The notes beneath the pieces were generated by a model, which was not told the origin of the DNA, did no database searches, and saw nothing but the letters and a program-made list of their open reading frames with translations. The translations under genes and the position numbers were made by a program. Below are positions 37,624 through 47,554 of a stretch of 64,000 bases of DNA, piece after piece. Source of the stretch: Stentor roeselii (Eukaryota > Ciliophora > Heterotrichea > Heterotrichida > Stentoridae); contig RSEH01000137.1 in assembly GCA_006503475.1 (NCBI GenBank), positions 1-64,000 of the forward strand, in the 5' to 3' direction. Within the stretch, counting starts at the first letter, position 1; every line of letters begins with the position of its first letter.

Positions 37624-39420
37624 TTATCTATACTTTCTTGCGGATTTTAACTTGTGGACTAGGTCACCGATCACCGCCTTTGCCCTTTTCGGCTGGCTTT
37701 TAAGGAACCCTTCGACACTTTTGCCAAAAAAATTATCATTACTTGAAGATCTGGACTTTGGTTGACCTGTTCTATTCACAGGTGTAAAATTGATGCTATT
37801 TTCTTCATCTGGGATTTTTAGTTGAGGAATAGGAGAAAGGACGTCATTTCTAACACTTTTTAACATTTCGATTTCTTTTTCAGCTATTTGAAGTTTTTGA
37901 TTAAGTTCGAGGTCTCCTGTGTCCTTTTTAGAAATTACACAAGGTTGACTTTGAGTGTTTAAAATAAGGTCAAAAACAGTAGAAATAAACTCTTTTTGAT
38001 TAGAAAACTGTTCTCTTATCAAATGGTCTTTATAACTTTTTCTTCCTCCATTAGACTCTTCTGCTTAGTTCTTACTTCCAAGTTTTTTTCCTTTGTTTTC
38101 CAGTTCTTTTTTGATAGAATCTTGAAAAATTCGTATTCTTTTAAACTTCTGATGGTTAAAAGTAACGAAAATCAACTCTTTCATAGAAACATATTCCCAG
38201 AAAATCGCCTCGTTTAAAGCCTTTAAAAACTCTTCTTCAATATCTTTTTGCTCTTCAACCCAAGAAGCCATGATTTCAAGTGCTTGGTCTTCATGTTCAA
38301 CTTGTAAATACTTGCAGTTCAAAACACTTAAAACAAAATTTTTCGGCATTTTTCCAGGATTTTCTCGAATTAAAACCTGAGGATTTTTAACGATTTTGTT
38401 TAAAATTGCTGAAATGACTTCTTCAGAACTCGCATATAAAAGAATAGAAAACTTTGAAACTGATTCAATCTGAAAGTTTAAAATTTCCCTGATGATAGGT
38501 GATGTTGGGGAATATGCAGGAATAGGTTGAATCTTTGGAGAGACCTGAGAAAAATTTTCATCTTGAACAAGGACAACACTTGTGACAACTGAAAGTTTTT
38601 GCTTGAGTTCTTTAGTAACTTCTGCAAGTTTCAATGAAAATTCAAGTCTTTTCTCATGTTCAAAGCACCAAATGCACAAGACCCAATCAATTCCTCCAAT
38701 CTTAAAACTTTCACTTTCCTTATAAAAATTCCCAAATTCAAAATCCTGAATTTCCCATCGAAAAACAAGATTTTCTTCTTGACTCGCTAATTGTGAAAAG
38801 TCTTCTAAACTTTCCTTTTCAAGTACATTTAAAAGTTCAATTAACCCAGAAGAATCTTTTAATTCCTGTAGTTTTTCCAAGTAGTCAAAAAAAGAAGGAC
38901 TTTCAGCAGATCTTTCGAAAATTTCTTTTAAAGCCAAACGGTCGAGTTTCCGAAAGACTGAAAAAGTTTCACTGAGAAGGTAGTTCAAATGTTCAGAGGC
39001 GAATTGGCAGGAAGAGCGGAATAAGTCAAGCCAACAAGAAGAGACTTCAGAGGATGTTGAAAGTTTAGTGCAAGTGTCTTGAACGAAGAGAAGGACTGTT
39101 TCTTTGTTGAGGAAGGGGATTATGTGAGATTTGATTAAAGTTGATTGAAGAGTCTCGTCTTTAAAGAAGTCTCCCAACCATAAAAGCTTCTGTGCGATTA
39201 CAAGATCTAACTTTGGAAGACGATTCGTTTCTATGAAGCTTAGGTAGACCTTGAATGGACGGAGCTTTATCCACTCTGGAAGAATCAGACGCACTTCTGT
39301 GAAATCTTCGGATGAGGCAAATAGATCTTCGAAGTAACGACTGGATCTTGATAGCTTTTGACCTGAAATGTGGAACTCGTCGTTGCCTAGCACGAAACAC
39401 ACTTCTGAGATTTTAGACAT
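37624..39420 (-). CDS. BTB/POZ-domain protein
   Basis: 593 residues from two exons (39420-38076 and 38060-37624) joined by a 15-nt intron. The BTB fold is at about 5-105: FHISGQKLSRSSRYFEDLF, 'VYLSFIETNRLP' and KLLWLGDFFKDETLQ. A BACK-like helical region follows. A second part (about 230-400) has alternating strands and helices and is unrecognised. The second exon adds a basic C-terminal tail (SQPKRAKAVIGDLVHKLKS). BTB proteins often act as adaptors for cullin-3 ligases. The unspliced frame ends at TAA inside the intron. Stop is TAG. Confidence 0.8.
38061..38075 (-). other. 15-nt intron (minus strand), gtaagaactaagcag
   Basis: Read on the minus strand: GT...AG, 15 nt, A at position 10, phase 1. 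It contains an in-frame TAA; splicing joins KKLG to KESNGGRKS and keeps the frame open for 145 more codons. Confidence 0.92.
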
Positions 39421-39780
39421 TTGTAATTGATGGGTTTGAAATTTTGAAGTTTTGAAAGTTTTGGATTCGGGGATGGTTTAGATTGGGTTTGGATGGATGG
39501 GTGGATGGGTGGAGGTTAGGAGGATTTTAATGGGGTTTGAGAAGTGGATTTTTTTAGGGTGATTTTCGGATTTATTTTTGGAATTCAATCCATCTTCAGA
39601 TAATCAATATAAAAATTTCTAAAACTAAATCAATTAACCCTTACAAAAAACTCATGAATTAATCCAAACCCGCCTAAATCTATCTCTAAACCATCTAAAA
39701 AACTCACTTTCAATAACATTAAACATTCCATTTACATTTCAGGGGGAAAAATGGAGTTTCACTTTGATCATAATTAATTA
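39421..39780. promoter_or_regulatory. divergent promoter region with mirrored strand skew
   Basis: 360 bases between two divergent starts. On the plus strand 39470-39570 is G/T-rich (gggtttggatggatgggtgg) and 39590-39700 is C/A-rich. Each gene therefore has a C/A-rich, G-poor coding strand upstream of its ATG, with the switch at about 39570-39590. Confidence 0.55.
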
Positions 39781-41541
39781 ATGTCCGTTTCACCTCAAAA
39801 ACCACAAATTTCAGTATCAGATTCAAAAAAACCATCTCTTTTCGAGCTAGACCTATCTTACAGTGCTTCACTTTTACAAGGCAATTCCTACAAAAGCCGA
39901 AAAGATGCAACAACAGAGTCTTCAACTCCAACATCCATAGTCCAAGATTTAATTTGCTGTATTTGCGGTGGCGAGTCATTTTTAACACCCTGTGAAAAGC
40001 CAGGGTGTTCTTCAAAGGTTCATATTTTTTGTCTTTCTTACTTTTTCCCAGAACTCCTAAAGTCAAAAGTGACTTGTCCAAGTCATTCTTTTAATCGACT
40101 CGAAGACTGTTCAAAACTTGTCCATTTGTCAAACCAGTTCAATTCTCTTGAAGACCTTCACGAAAGAGTTAAAAAAAAGTCAAAAAACTTGGAAATGACT
40201 GGAAATTTCTTCTGGTTCGGAATTTCCCAACAATATTTCCCATTTTTTCAAAAAACGAAACCGAAACTTCTAAAACAAACCCTGAATTTAACTGAAAAAA
40301 CAGAAGAAAACAACTGGATTTCATCTAAAATTAACGAAACTTTAAAAAACCTCTCAATTATAAACCAAAAAACTGAAGAAATCTTTCAAGAACTTGGAGA
40401 AAATTCTAGAAATTACAGTAAAAATCCAAAAATCGGTGAAAATCTTGAAAATTCTTCAAGAATGAGTCTTGGACTTCAGGGTAAATTTGTAAGAAAATAT
40501 GAGAAGTTACAGTTGAAGTCTTTAAGTGCAGTTCGAAAAGACTATGAAGCGGTTTCAATCTGCGCTGTTTGTGACCAGTTCGGAGAAGAGAGGTTGACAA
40601 CCTGCTCGAATTGTTTGATTTCAGTTCATGAAAAATGCTATAAACTGAACCAGTTTGACTCTTTTTGGATTTGCGATCATTGCAAAGTACATCCGATGAG
40701 CGCCAAGATCTGTTTTTTATGTCCGGTCTTGGGAGGAGCTTTGAAATTGGCTCTGCCTAATCAATGGGTTCATGTCACTTGTGCCAAATATTTGCAGGAG
40801 AGTTTTAAGAGTGAATTTGATGTACGACTTGTTAATCAGGCGAAGTTTAAACTGAAGTGCTTTAGTTGTGGGATTAAAACTGGAGCTTGTGTTCAGTGCT
40901 CTTATGGACGATGTGCTAATGCTTTTCATGTGGAATGTCGCAAAGACCTCCTCGATTCCTCCTCCGCTTGGCTATGCCCTCATCATAAAGCCTCTAAACT
41001 GACGAGGATGGTCAGAGATTCCTTTGAAAGTCGCCAGGGGTTTATTAAAGACATAGCCATCGAGGTATGGAACTCGTTAATTGGCTTTAAACTCCCAGGC
41101 AAAAGAAAATATGTGAAAAGCAAGAAAAGGGCTAAAGACTCTCCCAAAACTAAATTTTGCATTGACTTTAAGCAGGATTCTGCTGTACTTAAAGTCTTCG
41201 TTGCTGGGAAATTACTCAAAGTTGTTAAGTATCTTGAAAAAAAAGGATTTGATGAGTCGGGGATTGTTAAGGATTTGGATAAAGATATTAAGGGTCAACC
41301 ACCTTTAAGAACTGATAAAGGGATTAAAGGCCCAAAGATGACTAAAGTTTGCAAGATGAAAAATAAACTCGCAGATGAGAAACTTGCTAGTCTTCCATTG
41401 GAGGTCAAAAATCTAGGAAAACCAAAATCAACCTACTGCTACAAAGGAAAAACCGAATCCCTAGGTGTGAAACTATTACTTCCAAAGTCACACCTGCATT
41501 CAAATCCCACAAAAAAGCCAAAAACCTGCGATTTTCCATGA
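39781..41541 (+). CDS. PHD/extended-PHD finger chromatin protein
   Basis: 586 residues. Residues about 60-90 carry a Cys/His cluster (CCICGGESFLTPCEKPGC). A PHD finger lies at about 260-303 (CAVCDQFGEERLTTCSNC). It runs directly into an extended PHD module (about 308-405, CFLCPVLGGALKLALPNQWV, then HVTCAK and FHVECRKDLL). PHD-knuckle-ePHD units are typical of BRPF/JADE/AF10 proteins that read histone H3. The C-terminal 180 residues are Lys-rich with no bromo or PWWP domain seen. Stop is TGA. Confidence 0.83.
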   Translation: MSVSPQKPQISVSDSKKPSLFELDLSYSASLLQGNSYKSRKDATTESSTPTSIVQDLICCICGGESFLTPCEKPGCSSKVHIFCLSYFFPELLKSKVTCPSHSFNRLEDCSKLVHLSNQFNSLEDLHERVKKKSKNLEMTGNFFWFGISQQYFPFFQKTKPKLLKQTLNLTEKTEENNWISSKINETLKNLSIINQKTEEIFQELGENSRNYSKNPKIGENLENSSRMSLGLQGKFVRKYEKLQLKSLSAVRKDYEAVSICAVCDQFGEERLTTCSNCLISVHEKCYKLNQFDSFWICDHCKVHPMSAKICFLCPVLGGALKLALPNQWVHVTCAKYLQESFKSEFDVRLVNQAKFKLKCFSCGIKTGACVQCSYGRCANAFHVECRKDLLDSSSAWLCPHHKASKLTRMVRDSFESRQGFIKDIAIEVWNSLIGFKLPGKRKYVKSKKRAKDSPKTKFCIDFKQDSAVLKVFVAGKLLKVVKYLEKKGFDESGIVKDLDKDIKGQPPLRTDKGIKGPKMTKVCKMKNKLADEKLASLPLEVKNLGKPKSTYCYKGKTESLGVKLLLPKSHLHSNPTKKPKTCDFP

Positions 41542-41580
41542 ATTACCTTAATTAGTTAATTCATCCATACCAAAACATAA

Positions 41581-43083
41581 TTAAATAGAGCAAGTTTTCA
41601 AATACTGAATCATCATTTCCTTAAACTCCTCTAAATCAATTTCTCCATCTCCATTCTGATCGACATCTCTAATAAGTCCATCCCAAACTTCCTTATTAAC
41701 ATTTCCTCCAGCAGCAAGAAATTCTTTCAATTCACTAGCCGTGATTTTTCCACTTTGATCCGCATCTAAAATCCTAAAAGCCGAGTCAATATTTTCCTTC
41801 GACAAAAGCTCTTGTTTCCTTGCACAAGCAGTGATAAACTCATGATAATCAATAAATCCCGAGCCATTGACATCAACTTGAATCATAGTCTTTCTTACCT
41901 CTTCAACAGCGGCTTCTTTTCCCATCTGCATGACATAAGCTTCTAACAATTCTTCATGACTTAGTTTTCCATCTCTATTCTTGTCAATCTTTGCAAAAGT
42001 CTCTGAAAGTCTTTTAGCCTCTTCTTTGCTGACCATTTGAAAAGCGATAAAACTTAAAATTGCATGTTGAAGTCTTAACTCTGCATGAAAACTTTGAAGA
42101 TTTGATAAAGCGGTACTGTCGATATTTACATTTTCACTTTGGGCAAGGCCGAGAATCCAAGGGTGGTTAAGGGCTTGCTCTGCTGAAATACGTTCTTTTG
42201 GGTTAAGTTGAAGCATTCGGCAAACAAGTGACTTTGCCTCAGGAGAAGAACGAGCCCATTCAGCGCCTTGCATCGAGTAATGACCTTCCAAGACACTTCT
42301 TAAAATTTCTTTGTCATTTTTTCCATAAAAAGGAGGTCTTCCTGATAAAAGAATATATAAAATAACTCCACAACTCCAAAGATCACATTTTTCTGAATAG
42401 TTTTTTGTTAAGACTTCAGGGGCAATGTAATAAGCAGTGCCATATTTATGAGTCATTTGTTTTTTCGTATCAAAAATCGCGGAAGTTCCAAAATCGACGA
42501 CTTTTAAAACTGCGTCAGGACCTTCCTTGTCCAGAAGAAGATTTTCAGGTTTTAAGTCACGATGCACGATGTTGTTTTTATGACAATAAGACACTGCTGT
42601 TAAGATCTGCTTCATGAAATTCGCAGATATCGCCTCTGATAAATGACGAGACTTGATGATGTAGTCAAAAAGTTCACCGCCGCTTACATATTCCAGGACA
42701 AGGTGAAAGTTTTCATCATCTTCGAAGAACTCGAATAAACGGATGATGTTTGGATGGTCTGTACGCTTTAAAATGTCGATTTCGTTGAAAAATTGAGACT
42801 TTTCTTTCATGTCTTCAGAGATTCGAGACTTTTTTATTGTTTTGATTGCTCGCTTTTGAAGAGAGGTCTTGTGAACTGCAAGTCGAACTGACCCGAAAGC
42901 GCCTGAACCTAGTTTTGATTGGAATTCGTAAAAGTCCTCAATGATTCCTTTTCGCTTTCCGATGAAACCTGAGGAATCTACTACGAAGTCGGAGGTCTTG
43001 TTGATGTTACCTGAAGGGATGTACTGTGTGTTGTTCGCTTTCGATTTCTTGTCGTTTGAACTTTTCATGCAGCTGCTGCCCAT
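41581..43083 (-). CDS. calcium-dependent protein kinase (CDPK)
   Basis: 500 residues, full-length for the family. N-terminal MGSSCMKSS fits myristoylation at Gly2 and palmitoylation at Cys5, so membrane attachment is likely. Kinase domain about 55-310: GSGAFGSVR, AIKTIKK, HRDLKPENLL, DFGTS, GTAYYIAPE. An autoinhibitory junction follows (about 315-355). Four EF hands are visible with full loops: DKNRDGKLSHEE, DVNGSGFIDYHE, DADQSGKITASE and DQNGDGEIDLEE. CDPKs couple Ca2+ signals to phosphorylation in ciliates, apicomplexans and plants. Stop is TAA. Confidence 0.95.
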   Translation of the reverse strand: MGSSCMKSSNDKKSKANNTQYIPSGNINKTSDFVVDSSGFIGKRKGIIEDFYEFQSKLGSGAFGSVRLAVHKTSLQKRAIKTIKKSRISEDMKEKSQFFNEIDILKRTDHPNIIRLFEFFEDDENFHLVLEYVSGGELFDYIIKSRHLSEAISANFMKQILTAVSYCHKNNIVHRDLKPENLLLDKEGPDAVLKVVDFGTSAIFDTKKQMTHKYGTAYYIAPEVLTKNYSEKCDLWSCGVILYILLSGRPPFYGKNDKEILRSVLEGHYSMQGAEWARSSPEAKSLVCRMLQLNPKERISAEQALNHPWILGLAQSENVNIDSTALSNLQSFHAELRLQHAILSFIAFQMVSKEEAKRLSETFAKIDKNRDGKLSHEELLEAYVMQMGKEAAVEEVRKTMIQVDVNGSGFIDYHEFITACARKQELLSKENIDSAFRILDADQSGKITASELKEFLAAGGNVNKEVWDGLIRDVDQNGDGEIDLEEFKEMMIQYLKTCSI

Positions 43084-43338
43084 TTATTAGGAAAGTCCAG
43101 GTTTAGAGTGATTTGGTTTATTGGAAGATGATTGAAAATAAAGAGATTTATTATTGATTTGGGTAAGTTTTCATTGTGAGAAAGATGAAGTTTTTTTTGT
43201 GACTTAAGAAAAATCTTTAAGAATGAAGGATTTTCAAGAATTGGTAAAAAAATTATTTAAAGTTTAGAATAATTCAATTTTTTAAGAAACTAAAAAATCA
43301 ACTTTTCTTCATATTGAGTCTTCTTTGTCCATAATTCA

Positions 43339-44301
43339 ATGGCTGAAGAAAACGACTCATATCAGTTCATCCCAAAACAAGACTACTCAAAACTTAACAT
43401 GTCAGGAATTCGTACTCCAGATATTTCCGGTGAAATCGAACCAATTTCACAAGTACGATTTTCCAGAGATGTCTTGACAAGAACATTAGAAGAATTTATA
43501 AATTCCATAAAAAGGATTCCTATTGAAAAGTACGAAGTTGATTTATTTGAAGTGACAAGAGTTTTTCATGATAAGCTTCATGGAAAGGAGATTGATATAA
43601 AATGTGTCGAACGAATTCACCACATTCAAAAACTGACGAATGGAGGCTTTAGACTTGAAGGAGTCCTTGAGAAGCAGATGCAGGCGAAGATAGAGAATAT
43701 AATGAGAAACCACCCAATGGTCACTCTTCAATACGACGTTTTTTGTAAGACTCTCGATATCTGGAATGGACTTTTAGTGAAATGGGGAATCACCGCTTCT
43801 AAGAACTACGACTATCGATATACAGGTCGAGCATTGAATGTAAAAATGTTGGATTTAGTAGAAATGAACTCATCTTTAATGACTCTTGACATTATTTGGA
43901 TCTCTTCAAAAGTATTCGTCCCTCCTCTTAACACGATAGCAAATTCATCATTAGTCGAATTAGCCAGAGTCCTTCACGACCAGTTACGTCATTGTTTCGA
44001 AGTATTCCTGATGTTAAACCCAAAACAATTCGACCCAAACTACAACATCGAAAAAACCATCGCATTTAACTCAAAGAAATTCATGATATTCTCGAAAGAA
44101 GTCCTTCCAGAGCAGAACCTCTGCAGTTTCCATCATACCGAGTTAAAAGTAGTGAAAGGTTTCGCTAAATGTTTCAAGTCATCTAATCCAAAAATCGACT
44201 ACGCGTATAAATCTCTACTTGAACTAGAAATGGCTTATCGAGCCTTTGAAAAGACTTTAATAGCTGCGATTTTAAAGGCAACAGGAAAAGCAGAGTTTTA
44301 A
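43339..44301 (+). CDS. hypothetical protein
   Basis: 320 residues, mostly helical with alternating hydrophobic positions, no signal peptide or membrane segment. Segments such as 'ARVLHDQLRHCFEVFLMLNP' suggest a compact globular fold. Family not recognised. Its stop is 14 bases from the convergent FRAG1-like gene. Stop is TAA. Confidence 0.7.
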   Translation: MAEENDSYQFIPKQDYSKLNMSGIRTPDISGEIEPISQVRFSRDVLTRTLEEFINSIKRIPIEKYEVDLFEVTRVFHDKLHGKEIDIKCVERIHHIQKLTNGGFRLEGVLEKQMQAKIENIMRNHPMVTLQYDVFCKTLDIWNGLLVKWGITASKNYDYRYTGRALNVKMLDLVEMNSSLMTLDIIWISSKVFVPPLNTIANSSLVELARVLHDQLRHCFEVFLMLNPKQFDPNYNIEKTIAFNSKKFMIFSKEVLPEQNLCSFHHTELKVVKGFAKCFKSSNPKIDYAYKSLLELEMAYRAFEKTLIAAILKATGKAEF

Positions 44302-44315
44302 TAGGAACTATTTAT

Positions 44316-45083
44316 TTAATCTTTGATGTCTCCTAACTCAATGTTGTAGTCAGTCCCTGGGTCTTTCCGGCTATGTCCGATGAGTATCTTGAAGGATCTG
44401 GTGAAGTTCGAAACCAAAGCAATGAAAATGAGTTGACAACTGAGTAAAATCCATTCAAAAGCACTCCACACTGAAGTATTGATGAACCAATTGTCAGTCT
44501 TGTAGTTCTGGTCACGTTCAATAAGTACCAAGACCCAAAGAGTGACAAGGCCAATAAGCCAAACAGCACAGAAGGTAAGGTGACTCTTCATGTTTACCCT
44601 TTGACGGAGCTTGAAAGCGACTAGACCAAGCCAGGCAATGTTGATGACAAGCAGGAGATAAGCAAGGGCCGAGTAGGCAAAAGTGAAAGAAATAAAGTGA
44701 CTTGAGTTTACCTCGTTAGTTAGAGCTATCAACGGAAGGATCACACAAGATGACATGCTCGACACTCGAAGTGCTAGAGACTCGTGATCAGAACATTGAG
44801 ACTTCACTTCTAAGTAGATCCCTAGGTATAATAGACCCATTGTTATCGTCAGAAGAACAAAGGACAACACGTAAAAACGGTTAAAACCTAAAAAACTTCC
44901 GAGGTAGTGAGGAGATGGAGTGAATGATGAACAAGTGAATGTATAGGAACAACCAAGGATTAAAGTCAGGTAAAAGGAAAGTCCTGTCAGAAGAGAACAT
45001 AACTTTATGATACGGGACATTGGAAGAAGGATGAAGTTCTTTCCGGCTACTAGGTTTAAGACTTCGATTGAGGGTTCTGCCAT
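44316..45083 (-). CDS. FRAG1/DRAM/Sfk1-like multipass membrane protein
   Basis: 255 residues from ATG at 45083 (MAEPSIEVL); the frame extends to a TTG at 45101, not used. Six hydrophobic spans are visible, beginning with IIKLCSLLTGLSFYLTLILG and ending WILLSCQLIFIALVSNF. The arrangement and the 'NTSVWSAFEWILL' segment before the last span recall the FRAG1/DRAM/Sfk1 family (PGAP2, DRAM autophagy regulators). Assignment by topology and weak motifs only. Stop is TAA. Confidence 0.65.
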   Translation of the reverse strand: MAEPSIEVLNLVAGKNFILLPMSRIIKLCSLLTGLSFYLTLILGCSYTFTCSSFTPSPHYLGSFLGFNRFYVLSFVLLTITMGLLYLGIYLEVKSQCSDHESLALRVSSMSSCVILPLIALTNEVNSSHFISFTFAYSALAYLLLVINIAWLGLVAFKLRQRVNMKSHLTFCAVWLIGLVTLWVLVLIERDQNYKTDNWFINTSVWSAFEWILLSCQLIFIALVSNFTRSFKILIGHSRKDPGTDYNIELGDIKD

Positions 45084-45271
45084 TTGGAATTTTTTAGACA
45101 ATATGAATGAATTCTAGAGAATGTTAAATGGTTTTATTTTTAGGGATTTTTTTAGGATTTTTATTTTGGGTGAAGGAATTGGAGAGAATAATTTTTGTTG
45201 AAATATTTTTTTTGGGTTTATTAGTTTTTTGTTGAAATATTTTTGGGTTTTTTATTAGTTGTTGGGATTTT

Positions 45272-46599
45272 TTATTGGTTATTTTGGTTTGTAACTCTGG
45301 AGATTTTGGTTAAATTACCGTCTTCCCAATGGCCGTAGATTTTTAAATTACAGCAAAAAATTACTCCTTTTCCATGAAAATTATCATTTTTCCAACCTCC
45401 GAAATAAAACTGATTGTTATTCATGATTAGTTTTCCAGTGCCTTCTCGTTTCCAATTATTTAACTGGCCAATATATCGATTAAGATTAGAATATCTGTAG
45501 ATTCCGTGATAATCTCCTGAAAGTCTATTTACAACTCCTTCAAAACTTTCACCGTTTTCAGAAAAAATTTTAATTTTTTCTTCATCTTTCTGAAAGTTTC
45601 GGTTTAACTCAATTCTTTCTGTTTCATACAAATTCCAAGATTCAACAATAGGAAGATTGAAATTATTTAAACAATGTTTTGCTACTACCAGATAAGAGAT
45701 GTTTTGTCTTTGTTCTAGTTTGAATCTTTTTATCAAAAATAAATTGGATTTTAAGGTCAATGAACTATTTATGGAAGAGAGGATATTTAGACTTATAGCA
45801 AGAGCTTCTTGAGATTTTTCTAATGGACTAAAATCTTTAGAATCTACTTTTCCTTCATAAACAAGTAATTTATTCTGAAATATTTTCCCTTTAGATTCAG
45901 GTTTATCATCTGTGAATTTAATCTTGATTTTATAATCAGATATATAAACTTTAAACATTCCATTCTTTTGAAATCCTTTAAAGTTTCCTTTAAATTTGAA
46001 TCCTTGATTTAAATCACTTTGAACAGCTAATCCGTAAAGATGACCATGATAAAACTCTCCTTTAAACGAGGAAAATTTATCGATCAAAAAACCTTTCCCA
46101 TGAAATTTTCCTTCTCTAAAAAAACCTCGATACTCATCCTTAATCCCAATTAAAATTCCAAACCCTTCAGGTTTTTGGTTCCATTCTCCGTAGTATTTTT
46201 TATTTTCATAAATCTTAATCTCAAAGCGATTAGATTCGAATTTATATATTTTTTTGCTTAAATCTGAACAAAATTCTGACTTTATTGAGATAAAATGAGA
46301 TTTAGACCCATCTAATTTTTCATAAAAATAGCCTGATTCTTCGAAGGTGATGAAAGGATGAACTAAGTAACAAAAGGATTCTTTGTATTCACTGTGAAGA
46401 ATTTTAGGAACTCCTTTTTTAAAGGTGATTTCATGCATGTTGTTTCGGTAGAGCAACATTCCTTTGCCTGATTTGCGACCTTTTTCCCAAGGTCCATGGT
46501 AAATAAGTTCAAGACCATCGTAAGTTTTGTTACCTGTTCCGTGAGGATCCCGTTTTCGACTTCACCTTCATATATTCCAAGGAAATCAAAATATTTCAT
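45272..46599 (-). CDS. MORN-repeat protein 1 (one-base frameshift near 46547)
   Basis: Starts MKYFDFLGIYEGEVENGI at 46599, then the frame must shift by one base near 46545-46550 to continue as PHGTGNKTYDGLELIYHG and run on to TAA at 45272. The joined protein would be about 442 residues, colinear with the paralogue at 49238-50560. MORN units are clear at both ends (YEGEVENG, HGPWEKGRKSGKG, IGQLNNWKREGTGKLI, FGGWKNDNFHGKGVI). A one-base loss in a CCC run explains the break; assembly error or a real allele cannot be told apart here. MORN repeats bind lipids or cytoskeleton. Confidence 0.7.
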
Positions 46600-47554
46600 T
46601 TATTTTAAAAACTGTGAATTCTAATAATATAGAATAAATAATATGGGAAAAGTGAAGATTTTCTTGATTAAGATGATGAAGGATTGAATTTAAGCATTTT
46701 TTAATAGTGAGTTAATGATTATAAGAATTTGATTAAGGGTTAAACTTAACTTGCATAATTATTGAACATAAAGATGGAAGTAAGATTAATTGATTAAGAT
46801 ATAGTTATTGTACTTTAATTTGATATTTGTTTAGATACTAAACGCAATAAGATTATAAATAAGTACTTTATGATCGCGAATCAAATCGATCGATTTTGAA
46901 CAGTCAAAGTAACAGAAGATTGATCATGATTTATTTGGTTTTTATTCTGAGATTTTTCTCTGTTCAGGTCTTTACAATTGTTAAGCTTGATAAGATTAAA
47001 TGTGCATAAGAATAAAGATTGAAGCAAGTTTTTTTGGAAAAATTATCTTCAACCTTACCAGGATAAAAAATTTTAAATATTTAATCTTCTAAAATTTTGA
47101 ATGGCAACGTAATTGACATAAAATATTTGATTAATCATTTCAAATTTAGATTGGCTATTCAAATTGGTTTATAAATCTATACCTGGTAATATTAACTTGC
47201 AAGAGTTTGGTAATTTGATGTTAATTTCATTTATGGTTTTCATTTATATTATACAAGTTCTTATCTTTTATTCTCATTAATTGTCAAATGGCAGTCAATA
47301 TGGTTTTATTAGATATAAGAAAATTTATTAAAATTAGGTTGAATACAATTACATTCTTGCTATTATTTATATCTTTTATATATCGCATCTTGGCACACTC
47401 CTTAGTTTAAGGTATATTATAGTGAAGTTTCGTATATAGTTGCTTAAAATCTTCATGATCATATGTTAAAATTTGCTTCAAAGATTACTTGTGAATGTAT
47501 TTCATTTAAATAGTAAGTTTGAATATAGCTTGTATAAACTAGATCAATATAAAA
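46600..47554. other. intergenic between divergent MORN genes
   Basis: 955 bases, very AT-rich. No ORF, repeat or RNA gene with support. Confidence 0.45.
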
